This document shows positions 1 to 10,178 of a stretch of 64,000 bases of DNA, piece after piece. The translations under genes and the position numbers were made by a program. The DNA is from Pieris napi (Eukaryota; Arthropoda; Insecta; Lepidoptera; Pieridae): assembly GCF_905475465.1 (NCBI RefSeq), contig NC_062241.1:9982001-10046000 (forward strand), read 5' to 3'. The notes beneath the pieces were generated by a model. It saw only the letters and a program-made list of their open reading frames with translations, searched no databases and had not been told where the DNA came from. Within the stretch, counting starts at the first letter, position 1. Each line of letters starts with the position of its first letter.

Positions 1-240
1 TGAATTTTTGTACGATTCAAATCCAGGCGACACGATGATGCGGGTGGAGAATAGTTTTTGATAATTTTGTTTCCGTATGAAGAACACTACTTTCTACTAA
101 AGACGCACATCGTTTCTCGGCATATATTACAAATGCTGTTCTTGATATTAAACTAACCTATACTAACTAACAATAACTTTATGTTTCTATTGTTTCTATA
201 TATACCAAAGCTTACTTATTACTTGTAAGTAATAAGTAAT
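1..240. other. presumed intron, no feature seen
   Basis: AT-rich sequence with no coding exon that I can support. It lies upstream of the terminal exon at 612-745 and is probably intron of that gene. Positions 211-240 hold a short iterated ATTACTT-like run that may be the tail of the adjacent minus-strand SINE. Confidence 0.4.
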
Positions 241-546
241 CAGTGGCGCTACAACCTCTTTAGGTCTGGACTCTGGGGCCTCAGATTTCTGAATCTGTTT
301 CATGATCATTTTTCTATCATCTAATACGCAAGTAGGTGATCAACCTCCAGTGCCTGACACACGCCGTCGAACTTTTGTTTTGGGTCTTAGACATGCCGGT
401 TTCCTCACAATGCTTCAGTTCCTTCAGCGTTCGAGCGAATGTTAAATGCGCACATAGAAAGATTCCATTGGTGCACAGCCGGGGATCGAACTTACGATCT
501 CAGGGATGAAGAGTCGCACGCTAAAGCCACTAGGCCAACACTGCTC
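241..546 (-). mobile_element. tRNA-derived SINE (family S)
   Basis: Read on the minus strand, the element starts with a tRNA-like head. An A-box-like TGGCCTAGTGG and a B-box-like GTTCGATCCCC are both visible near 546-470. A shared body follows and ends in AGGTTGTAGCGCCACTG. The same sequence recurs at 48501-48790 (-), 32594-32816 (+) and 34146-34390 (+), with pieces at 21184 and 51688. It sits in the intron just upstream of the EF-hand exon, about 65 bases from the splice acceptor. Confidence 0.85.
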
Positions 547-611
547 AAGTTAACCAACGCTACAAGAGAATCTATAAATCTATCAGTGTCCTATTTTTTA
601 TATTTCTGCAG

Positions 612-745
612 CCTTAGTGGATAAAACATTAGAGACAGACGACACAGATGGAGACGGTTATGTATCCTACGCGGAATACCGCGCGGCGAGACTGAATAAT
701 CCTTCAGAGAGGACGCCTAGAGTTGTAGCTGCAGGCTCCATATAA
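612..745 (+). CDS. EF-hand protein, terminal coding exon
   Basis: A polypyrimidine tract ending in TTTCTGCAG at 611 gives a strong splice acceptor, and the exon opens in phase 1 (one base of the first codon comes from an upstream exon). The exon encodes about 44 residues, including the EF-hand loop DTDGDGYVSYAE (Asp at 1, 3 and 5, Gly at 6, Glu at 12), and ends at TAA 743-745. A consensus poly(A) signal follows at 793-798. EF-hand loops bind calcium. The parent protein could be a small secretory-pathway EF-hand protein (MCFD2-like or reticulocalbin-like), but only one motif is visible and I cannot name it. Upstream exons lie off the window or are not recognisable. Confidence 0.8.
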
Positions 746-792
746 CATAGGTAATCAACACCACGAGTTGAAAGTAAATCTTTATTACACAT

Positions 793-798
793 AATAAA
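793..798 (+). promoter_or_regulatory. poly(A) signal of the EF-hand gene
   Basis: AATAAA lies 48 bases after the stop codon of the terminal exon, at normal spacing for the 3' end of this gene. Confidence 0.6.
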
Positions 799-1015
799 AT
801 AATGTTGTAGAGTAAAATGAGAACTAGGATTCCTTGTGTCGTGGGCAGCTAGTCTCTTCCATTTGACTTATTAATGATTAAGGTACTTGGCGTAATAAAC
901 TCTACATTTACTGTCTTTTCTTGCTTAAGATTGTTAAAAACATACAAAACAAACAAAATGTCATTTAATCATTTAGGTACCATTTGTACACTTATGCATG
1001 TCAACTCACGCCATC

Positions 1016-1300
1016 TTATTCCGGCATTAGTGCCCACACGTTGTCATCGTCTATGAATTCCCGAACAGTGTAATATCCTCCCTTTGTTAGGGTTTTCTTG
1101 ATGCAAAGCTTACACTCATGTATCGGAAGTTTGGTTACACGGTCCAGAATCTTGTTAAATATCTGTATACATTTCCCCATAAATGAGTGAGCAGTTTTAT
1201 GAAGTCTGAAAGCTGGAAAATCAAGTCTATTCCTAAAAGTGTTTAAATTGTGACAGTCACTGCGCTTTATAAATTTATTAATGTTTTTATAAACGTACAT
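1016..1300 (-). pseudogene. LINE reverse transcriptase C-terminal fragment
   Basis: The minus-strand reading has the look of the C-terminal tail of insect non-LTR retrotransposon ORF2 proteins: residues such as LHKTAHSFMGKCIQIFNKI, then a short basic stretch, then GGYYTVREFIDDDNVW. No endonuclease or polymerase motif precedes it, so it is a 5'-truncated copy. It lies about 270 bases beyond the EF-hand stop codon. The family is inferred from pattern only. Confidence 0.6.
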
Positions 1301-1957
1301 AATATTTTAACGTACGTTAGTGAATATAGTATAAAGATTTGAATTTTGAATCGAGAGTGAAAATAATGTGTTTGGGAAAGTTGTTGAAGATAGGGAAAGA
1401 GAAAAAGCGTTGGGCGAAGAAAGTATATATATGTTAGGGTTGTGTATGATGTGTGTGGTCGGTGTTTATTACAAAATAGTCAGTACATTAAGTAGAGTTG
1501 GTTAGACCATTGGAAGTTTTGTTTCATCGTACAATTTTAACGTAAAGTTTTCGTAAAAAGCGTGACTCATGCAGTAGATAAGTATAAGAGCCACTCAACT
1601 GACCTACTGAATTTGCAAGTAATACAGAAGATTCATGGGAGAAGGTTTTACTCATGCATACAATGTTATCACACTCAATTTTTGTATTAAAATGTTGTGT
1701 GTTGTAAGAAAATATTATAATAATTTAGATTTGTTTGCGTAATTCTTTATAATGATTTTAGGCCTCGAATTTTTATAGAGCTGAAAAATAAATGAGCAGG
1801 AGCTAAAGATAGATGAAAATAAATAATAAATTAAAAGTATTTAATTAGTACTAAACTCGTAACAATAAGTTTTAAATAGAACGCATTTAATTACAATGGA
1901 GTGGAATTAATTTTCATATTTTTTCAGGGCCGTGATCCTATGGAACCTAGTGAGGAC

Positions 1958-4900
1958 CTAAGTACACTGGTATCTGTCACAGGAAACTCCTTGTTGGCCT
2001 AATGCGGCTGCCTGTTGAATATCTCTGGATACGTCTTCGTATGGTTCCAAATCAATGCTGTTCCTGCAAACGTTTATTCGTGTTATTTTGTGAAGTATTG
2101 TGCGTTGATTATTTATATTAAATGACAATAAACTTTTAATCTCTGAAATCCTGAAGTTATTTTATACCACACGATTAAATGTCTGTTTTATAGCTGTATT
2201 TAATTAAGTGAAATTTACTATAAAAACATACATTTTCTATCGACACATACAATCAGTACGATGACGAACTTGCGCTAATAAAGTTATTCAAAAAACACGT
2301 CTCGTCGGATTGCAGAAGTAGTTTTTCTAAACGCTCTGCTACCAATTAATTAATCCTATGAAATCGTGCCAATTATCAGCTACCAACACCTTCTTCTTTT
2401 TTCTTTTTTTTGACAATTCACACCAATTGACCTAGTCCCATGCTAAGCTGGTGAAGCTTGTGTTATGGGTACTAGGCAATTTATATACATATTATAGATA
2501 GATAGACATATAAATACATATTTAAACACCCAAGACCTAAGCACAACACCAAATGCTAATCACATCGATGTTTGTCTCAGCCGGGATCGAACCCGGGACC
2601 CATGGATTCGCAGTCAGGGGTACTAACCACTAGACCAATGAGCCGTCATTTTCACATTCTACATATTAAAGACCAGCAAATATTTGTAAATATACATAGT
2701 GACTTTAAAAAATAAAAATGCCAATTAACTGTAACTGAGAACTAAAAATTTCTCACCCTTGTATGAGTTTGGTTCCCTGCAACAAAAGTTCAGCTCCCGA
2801 CGCATAGATGGCAGCCTGTTCCGGCCGTTGGCAAGAGAGACGGTATAAACAGCCGTAGTCTTGTGATTGTTGTCCAACAAGGTAACTTAGGTACAGAAGA
2901 ATTTCATCTTCTGTGATATAGGATGCGTTTTTATTATCTGCAAGTTTGGTTAACATTTTTTAGCAATACAATATTTATCCTTACAACCTAAAATGAAACC
3001 GAATTATCGAATCAACATCAAAATAAGACAGAATCAGTGGCGTAACAACAGGGTGGCTGGGCTGGCAAAATACCACGGGCCCCCGACCCAAGAGGGCCCC
3101 TGCGCAAGAGATATTATGTTCTTTGGATGAATGTGAAGTCTCCAATACGCATTGGAGACTTCACAAGGGGCTTTCTTTTTGGGGCTAGCGTGAGGACTAC
3201 AGACCATTCCTTCTCGCCTAAGAGAGGAGGCCTATGGCCATTAGTGGGACATATACAACGTGTGATTGTACGCTGAAAATCTCGAAGCTTATTAAAATTA
3301 AACTGAGTAGGGACGATTTTTACTGATAGGGCCCCATCAAAAGAATTGTCACGAAAGAAGATTTGCCATGAGCCCCAGATGGTATAGTTACGCCACTGGA
3401 CAGAATTAAATTAATATGTTATTAATAAATCATTGAATAATTCAGTCAATTTTATAATAACTTGTAAAGCATAAGTTCTAGAATGTTTTTTTAATGTCTC
3501 CGCCTCATTTTCGGTCGGACTTATATCGTATTTTAATTCATGTCAGCCCTGCGATTCTGTAACTCACTTCACGAACTCACACAGCGGTTTTCGCATCGGC
3601 GGTCTCTCTCAAATCAGTCGTGAAGCAGTCATTTTATGATTTGGCATTCTGATAAACAATAAAGTACAACAAAGTATCACAGGGCTGGTCATAGGTCAAA
3701 TCGTTTCGAATACAGTTAGTAAAATTGCTTTACTTTCTTTCTATTTGTGAAAAATAAACGAAATTGGAAAAGAAAATTTATAAGTCTGTCTAATGATGTC
3801 TGAGTAATGATGTCCAAAAATAATCCGACCCAATTAATAATAATGGACATCGCAGCGCATAAGCCTTTTCACCTTTAAAGCAAAAAAAACAAAAGCCATA
3901 ACAACATTATCATGAAGCAGAAGATAATCCTCCAGCAATGGGATTATTCCAGAGTGGATGTGAAGGACGCATTTTGTACGGGATTAACTTAAAAGGCTTG
4001 GTCAGTTTTGGCACGTGGTCAAGCTTTAATACTTTATAGAATTTTGAACTTAATTAGAATGGTAGTGAAGCTATAATTGTATGAAAGTATACGCAGATGT
4101 GTGTTTAAGCTTCCGGCTTATTGTATGATGAATCTAGGTGGTCATGGTAGTTTACCGGTGTCGGAACTCGGAAGTAGGAAGGGTTATGTAATTAATGACA
4201 GTATGACATAATATATAGCATATATTAAAATATGTATATATACAATGAAAAAAAATTGTTGCTCGATTTTAAAGCAAATTCACTGTCATAATAGTTTAAA
4301 ACTACGATTTAGGGTTTATTTATAAATAAAGAAATTACTTTTTATCGTTCTGCTCTCACAGTTAATTAATCAAATTTCTGATACCATATAAATAAACAAA
4401 ACTAGCTTTTAAACAAATCAAATTTGTGAAAGAAACGCGATTTAACCAATCGTGAAATATGAACTATCTATTCTTTGTATTCCATTTCAATCGTGATTAA
4501 GAAAACACATTTTTGTGTCGGGTCCAAATAAAAATTAAAAAAACAATATAATAAAACGAAGCATCTTTTAAATTACCTTGAAGGTAGCGACAGAATGATT
4601 TTAAAAGTTTCAATACAATATTTACTTTTTACGACAAATAATGGCTAATTTTCGAAGCGATTTTAATCAATACAGCATTAATCCTTATTCAATTAAATAC
4701 CTTATATACATTCTTGATTTAATATAGATCTATATGGCCTAGAGACAGGATGATTTAAAAAGTTTCAATACCTTCAAAACTTCTTGCGTAGTGGTGACCC
4801 TTCCAAGCGCCGGCTCCAAAGAAGCCCGCAGCAAGTACTAAGGCTTTAAGCACAATCAGAATAACCAGGTTGGTGAGGTTCAAACTAAGTACCTATTGAA

Positions 4901-5847
4901 AAATAAGAACATTTTTTACTATGAGCTAACTTTATTTATCAGTTCGTGACTTAAACCATATTAGTTTTATTTTATATAAAAAATAAAAATACATTTCAAG
5001 CGTATTTTATATAGGATACTAGCTGATCCGGGAAACTTCTTTTTGCCATGTATATCATTAATAATGAAAAATAGGGGTTGATCGTAGAGGGGTGAAAATT
5101 ATTTGTATGTATTTTTAATGCTGTACCATAAAAAAATAAAAAAAAATATCTAAAAATTAAAATAATAATTTAGGGGTGGACTACCCTTAACATTCAGGGG
5201 GATGAAAAATAGATGTTGTCTCTCAGACATACCCAATATGCACACAAAATTTCATGAGAATCGGTCAAGCCGTTTCGGAGGAGTTTAACTACAAACAAGC
5301 GACACGAGAATTTTATATATTAGATCTACGGCTGTTACGTTCAGTCTAATCCAAACCGAAAGAATTATTTCCCTGGAAATCAAACCTATAATCTACGCGT
5401 AAACGCCATGTGCTTCCACTTAAGATACTTTTGTTAAAAGGTATTTTAAATCGTTATCAGAGCTTTTGTCTACATGACTAATCATTGACTCATGCAAGCG
5501 TGCAATTTGTATAGTGCGATACGAACCTGCGTAATGCAGTCAAAACCAACCTGACTGGTGCCTGTTGATCGCGCTATGAAATCCTTCGCCAGGCTAGAAA
5601 CGACCTGCCCCCCAGCCCCGCTCAAGAAACTCCCCGCTGAATTCAAAAAAGACGCTCGATATGTTTCATTAAAGTCATTGTCAAATCTGTCAATTGTTTC
5701 ACTTTTGAACAGCGCTGGGCTCTCCTTCGGTAAGACAGCGTCGTAATGCTTCGGAAACATCTTCTTCGCGTACTGCGGTGAGGAGTAGGCTCCTGAGTGT
5801 TCCGCGAGGGTAAAGTAGGGTAGTAAGATTATGATGAGGACAACCAT
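1958..5847 (-). CDS. uncharacterised secreted/membrane protein, four exons
   Basis: Coding exons on the minus strand are 5847-5527, 4892-4772, 2937-2757 and 2063-1958, joined in phases 0, 1 and 2. All introns are GT-AG (donors CAG/gttcgt, AAG/gtattg, AGG/gtgaga). Together they encode 242 residues. Residues 1 to about 16 are a hydrophobic signal peptide (MVVLIIILLPYFTLAE). A second hydrophobic segment starts near residue 110 (LVILIVLKALVLAAGFFGAG). The C-terminal half carries paired cysteines (YGCLYRLSC, then SCDRYQC at the end). I do not recognise the family; the layout suggests a secreted protein or one anchored by the middle segment. Exon 3 starts in a ttgcag acceptor that also falls inside a longer open frame; the phase match with exon 2 supports the spliced version. 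All three introns hold mobile elements. An ATTAAA-type poly(A) signal lies near 1886. Confidence 0.8.
2392..2647 (-). mobile_element. tRNA-derived SINE (second family)
   Basis: Minus-strand head at 2645-2571 resembles a tRNA: A box TGGTCTAGTGG, anticodon-loop region CTGCGAA, B box GGTTCGATCCC with paired CCCGG/CCGGG flanks. A non-tRNA body with a short GATA-like run follows and ends in an A-rich (T-rich on +) tail near 2395. The head differs from family S. It lies in the last intron of the 242-residue gene. An isolated tRNA-Arg pseudogene is less likely because of the attached body and tail. Confidence 0.7.
3035..3398. mobile_element. hAT-type MITE with 8-bp TSD
   Basis: Ends are CAGTGGCGTAAC and its inverted copy GTTACGCCACTG. 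The flanking 8 bases GACAGAAT are identical on both sides (3027-3034 and 3399-3406), the duplication length of hAT transposons. The element is 364 bp with no useful ORF. A perfect 14-bp hairpin with a 4-base loop lies inside at 3133-3164. It sits in the intron between exons 2 and 3 of the 242-residue gene. Confidence 0.85.
3544..3687. mobile_element. short MITE, CAGCCCTG ends
   Basis: Terminal inverted repeats CAGCCCTG...CAGGGCTG enclose 144 bp. The first 100 bases match, in inverted orientation, the right half of the element at 60366-60618, with the shared end CAGCCNTGCGATTCTGTAAC. The right end of this copy is diverged, so it is probably an internally deleted member. I see no clear target-site duplication. 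Confidence 0.65.
5016..5325. repeat. dispersed repeat D, copy 1
   Basis: Begins ACTAGCTG and ends with the block AAATTTCATGAGAATCGGTC...GACACGAGAATTTTATATAT. Very similar copies lie at 60999-61463 and 41741-41974, and the tail alone at 62842-62945. The class is not determinable by eye; sequence of this type is abundant in lepidopteran genomes. It is in the first intron of the 242-residue gene. Confidence 0.7.
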
Positions 5848-5871
5848 CTTGGAGGAGGGTTGGCAAGCAAC

Positions 5872-5907
5872 TGGTATGCGGCGATTCGGGTGCGTGAGCT
5901 ATTTTAT
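5872..5907 (-). promoter_or_regulatory. possible core promoter of the 242-residue gene
   Basis: On the minus strand a TATA-like GATAAAAT (about 5907-5900) lies roughly 33 bases upstream of CCAGTT, an initiator-like site with A at 5872. That would give a 5' leader of 25 bases before ATG 5847. Both motifs are imperfect, so this is a suggestion only. Confidence 0.3.
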
Positions 5908-6195
5908 CTCTTCGAGTCGTCTTTTGTTTTTTGCACGCACGATGACATCCACTAATGGATGTATTGTTGCTTTGTGGACAAGATACATCGCAAATATTTT
6001 ACCTGGTTCTGGTTATTTGCTTACAATCGTTTTGCATTAGTATTAAATTATAGAATTCAAGATAGTATACTGTCATTTTGTGTTCAAATGCTTTAGTGGT
6101 TTATTAAACCATAAATGTTTATTTGTTATGTAAATAATACTGATTTTTGCTTCTTTTAAATTTGTAATAGCTGTTGGTTGGATTCAGACTAGAAG

Positions 6196-6412
6196 TCTTC
6201 CACAGTCCGTTTCACAAGGCACTTTCTTTTGCGAACTAGTGAACTGTGGAATTGACTCCAGGTGGGAGTCTTCCCTGAGAGATACGACGTCCAACTATTT
6301 AAAGTTATAGTGTAATTCTCCCACAAAGGCCGGGTACGCACCCTCTAACCGTGTGCATGGGCTGTGATGACTACCCTTTATGGGCGTCACGTGGACTCGT
6401 TATCCCCCCTAT
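6196..6412 (+). mobile_element. LINE 3'-end fragment (family B)
   Basis: Shares with 23112-23276 and 39165-39345 the blocks CCGTTTCACAAGGCACTTTC, GAACTGTGGAAT, then AAGGCC..ACGCACCC and CCATGGGCTGYGATGACT. Parts read as the C-terminus of a reverse transcriptase followed by a short 3' UTR. The copy is 5'-truncated with no usable ORF. Confidence 0.65.
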
Positions 6413-6573
6413 TATATTAAAAGAAGGCTTTTTACTTTAGAAATAAAAACACATAAAATTGACTCCTAGTTTTACACCTTTAGAGGTGTTATTTTCCACA
6501 GCACACATGAATCACACAAGTAGTTTATTTTAATATAGTTATTGTATAGGTTAAATGTTAAAAGATAATTAAA

Positions 6574-7014
6574 AAATAAATATAGTTTAAAAAAAACTAT
6601 AAAACACGCTTTTAAAGCACATCAAACTAAACAGTGAAAAATAATTCCTAATTTAGGCTGAAAATGGTAATGAACAAAAAATACTGGTATTATTGTGAAA
6701 AAGCGTGGGTTGCTCGATAGACGAAAAATATGGCACAGAGTTTGATGTGCTTTAAAAGCGTGTTTTAGAGTTTTATTAAACTATATTTATTTTCCACTTT
6801 TTAGTCCTAGCAGCAATACGTGTTGTCTCAATTTAATCGTATTGCTTTGTGGACTTAAAAAAAATTTGTTTTTTCGAGATAAACCTATGAAATTATTATA
6901 TTGTTGCTGATTCTTTATAAGTGTACAAAGTTTGAATTAAATCTGTCCGTTTAAAGTGGGTCAAAATCGAGTCCGAAGGAGTCGGTTACATACATACATA
7001 CATACATACATACA
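6574..7014. repeat. hairpin-headed repeat, copy 1
   Basis: Opens with inverted arms built from AAAACACGCTTTTAAAGCAC and its complement (6574-6630 and about 6739-6791) separated by roughly 108 bases. A unique tail of about 200 bases follows and ends in a run of ACAT units. Copy 2 at 42503-42845 has the same arms and tail but only a 16-base loop. No coding capacity. Confidence 0.75.
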
Positions 7015-8550
7015 GGTGAAGCTAATATAAAGCGTGTAATAAGTTCCTATTTCAGCTGTATACTAGGCAGCGTTGAGCGTGATCTTACCTTTATCCTCTG
7101 AATAAATCGGCCTTAAGCGACATATATAAACATTTTAATTGAATATATAACAACTAAGAAAATATAAATTACCAAAGATATCTAGTGTAAGTGCGAATCT
7201 TATTACCTAAGTACTTTGTCATGGTATATTTACGGGTGCCGTAATAGTTATGTCGCAGTGTTTTAGTACGTTTTGTTATGTAAGTTAGCCCAAAAAATAT
7301 TCAGGCCGGAACCGGAGTGAGAGAATTTTTTAAGTCGGTCACATCACGTGGACTTTAATATTTCTTAGAATTCAAGAAAAATACAATAATAATATATGTG
7401 GTTTTTAATTGCAATTTAAATACACATTACATTTTTACACCTATTTATTAAATTAAAAAGGATACTCATAATATAGCTAAAATGTCCAAGTGTAACGATT
7501 ACGGTGAAAACAATTATTATAGACTACGTATGCAATCAAAACAACTAACATAGTACAAATTTTAATAAAATATACTATGTATATGTTACTGTAACTGTAT
7601 GTACTGTATCGAGGGTGTCAAACAAATATTTTGAGATATAAGTTAGAAGATATTTGATACATGAAGTTAAGTTACATAAATTATCTAAGGCAATAATTAT
7701 AAGTAAGTAATAATAATTATGTATACGTTATAAATGACAATAATAATAACAATAATTATTATTATTATAATAAGGCATAATAATTATGACTTTTCTTTTT
7801 ATGTGCGCAACACTCGCTGGTACGGTGAAGGTCTTAGCGCCTCAGCAAACAGCTAACTTTATCGGCCGATACTATGATCGGATGAGACATTAAACGCGAC
7901 ACTGGCCCAAGTGAACTGTCGAGTTGGTTGTGGGTGGACAAAGAATCGGCCGACTGCTCTAAAAATCTTTTTGGTTTTTGAAGTGAGAGCAGAAGAGCCA
8001 AAAAGTTGACGGCGTGTTTCAGGGACTGAAGACTCATCACACTAAATTTTATATTATACACATACATAAGAGTCTATTATACCTATTTTTTTATACGGAA
8101 AGCAATTTACATTGAACCATGAAAAGAAAATTCTCGATTGTAGAAAGTGAAATTACAATACAATAGCGAATTATAGAGTTCCTACCCTGGTAAGTGTTTT
8201 ATGGTTCATGCATGCTCATGTCTTGATAATTTACTAATTATGACTTGATGTCGCCGATTTGTAAATGTACATTGCGTCCATGTCTACCTACTTCCAATAT
8301 AAATAATTGAATATTCTAGTACTACTTCACAATAATTTACTGTTTGTTTTAATTATAAAAGTTTTATTCCATTATAACCACCTAACTCCAACTAAAATAT
8401 TATATGAAAAAAACAAAAATACTAAATATTAGACAACTATATATATACTACACATGCATCCTAGTAAAGAAAATTATAACAAATTCCATCCAATCAAATA
8501 TAAAATTACATAAAAAAACAAATACAAACCACTTGAGGAAAAAAATAAAC
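7015..8550. other. AT-rich stretch, no gene seen
   Basis: Low-complexity AT-rich DNA including an AAT/ATT-rich run at about 7690-7780. A minus-strand open frame near 7834-8067 has no recognisable feature or splice context. I see nothing else. Confidence 0.5.
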
Positions 8551-8700
8551 TTCAACTTATAACACCGCGGACTAATTACGGAAAAACAACAATATTATTC
8601 GAAGGAGCACAGTTGTTCAACAACTTACCAGAATAATTGAAACTGTGCGAAAATATAAATGTTTTCAAAGGAGGTCTAAAAGATTATTTGCAATCAGTAA
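8551..8700 (+). pseudogene. LINE ORF2 C-terminal remnant
   Basis: One frame reads LQLITPRTNYGKTTILFEGA followed by a QLFNNLPE-type motif and a basic tail. This is the usual C-terminal pattern of insect non-LTR reverse transcriptase proteins. It is interrupted by a stop and has no upstream motifs. Confidence 0.5.
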
Positions 8701-8987
8701 TGTTTCCAACGCCCTAGAGAGACTAATATTATATAATTTTAGAATTTAGTACCTACTGTATCTCATTTTAAGCGAACTAATTAAGTTCTTATGAGTAATA
8801 AAGTTCTTTAAACCTATCTCAATTCTACATTTTAATTAATATTAAATATGTCCGAAGAGATAATAGCAGTCGCAATTATAGACATCAATGTACGTATAAA
8901 GTCAATAATTAAATTAATTACTATTAATTTATATTATTTATTAATATTTTAATGTACGTTTTTTCCTCGGACAAAGAATTAGCCTAG

Positions 8988-9130
8988 CAATTCAAAGGGG
9001 GAACGCTGCCAGTATCTTCGGAACCTTGCCTAAAGGGACTCCTTTTAATGATATATTTAAGTTTATGTTAAGTTTAGTTATTTATTACAATGTATATTAT
9101 TTTATTATTATAAGTATTTAGTTATAATGT
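8988..9130 (+). mobile_element. LINE 3'-end fragment
   Basis: Encodes QRGNAASIFGTLPKGTPF, a C-terminal pattern also visible in the repeat shared by 21000-21125 (+) and 62150-62247 (-), where the block GCGAGGAAATGCT follows. AT-rich 3' sequence follows. Family assignment is tentative. Confidence 0.45.
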
Positions 9131-9712
9131 CTGTCTTTATAGTAGATATTAATATAATAAACAATAGAATAAGGATATAATATATGTACGTATATACAGC
9201 TTATATATTCTAACCTCGGTAATGATAATGTCTTGTAATACATATTTATTTATGATAAAGTGTTGAGAACAATAAATAGACGAAAAGTTAGATTTTGAAA
9301 AGATGATGACAAGGATGAGCGCCATCTCTATGAAAGAGTAAAAATTAGATGTACATATATCCTCGTTTAGCACAGCGCTATCTAGCGGTAAATACAAGAA
9401 CTACTTCGTGTAAAGACGTAACAAGTTTAAATCGTGTGATATCAATAAGAGGTTCTTAGCAATTTTGATTCAGTACCACAGATGTCACACTAATAAATTT
9501 TGTATTCCTTAGGTGCAGCGTATTGTGGTTGTGCTATTCTTTGATTTTGTATTTCATAGAAGGAACTTTGAATCAAAAAGGGCAATATTTTAAGAAAGAA
9601 ATACTGAAAAATAAAACAAATTGAACTATAAGAAAGCCTGTATAAATCACATATTTTATTGAATAATTGGATATTCGTACTACGTACAGCGACACAAGGA
9701 AACATTAGTTGT

Positions 9713-9752
9713 AAACAGTGTCGATTAGGATCCTTCTTAATCGACACTGTTT
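9713..9752. repeat. perfect 15-bp inverted repeat
   Basis: AAACAGTGTCGATTA (9713-9727) and its exact complement (9738-9752) flank a 10-base loop GGATCCTTCT. It could be the palindromic end of a lost element or chance. It is too short for a typical microRNA precursor. Confidence 0.7.
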
Positions 9753-10129
9753 TAAGTTATTCACCAGATTCACTTCGAAATTCGAATCTACCCAAATTTA
9801 AGTTAGTATAAATAAAGCTATACGTATATTAAGTTTCTAGTCCAAAGTTACATGGTCGGTCAGTTAGTTGGTCACGGCGGTTGCGTCACACCAGTAAGCT
9901 TCGAAAGCGCAATTGGCGCCAATGTTATGAGATCTTGAAGCACTTTCCACGATCTGCTTAAACGATGAACTTAGATTATAGACAGCTATAGAGCAGCTTC
10001 ATCTGTTATTACATAAAATTGTATTACATGAATAACATTACGATTTTTTAATAAATATAAATCGATCGTTTTATACCAAAGAAAACTTTTTTGGTACTAT
10101 TAATTTTTAATATATTTATAATTATTAGA

Positions 10130-10178
10130 AAATGTACCTTATTAATTATTATGTAATAGTGATTAATAAGGTACATTT
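10130..10178. repeat. perfect 17-bp inverted repeat
   Basis: AAATGTACCTTATTAAT (10130-10146) and its exact complement (10162-10178) flank 15 AT-rich bases. No function is evident. Confidence 0.7.

Noticed and set aside
2571..2645. Possible functional tRNA-Arg gene on the minus strand
   Set aside because: The acceptor stem does not pair well and the sequence continues into a SINE body and tail.
6985..7014. ACAT run as a candidate CRISPR or tandem-repeat locus
   Set aside because: Simple 4-base microsatellite that forms the tail of a dispersed repeat; no spacers.
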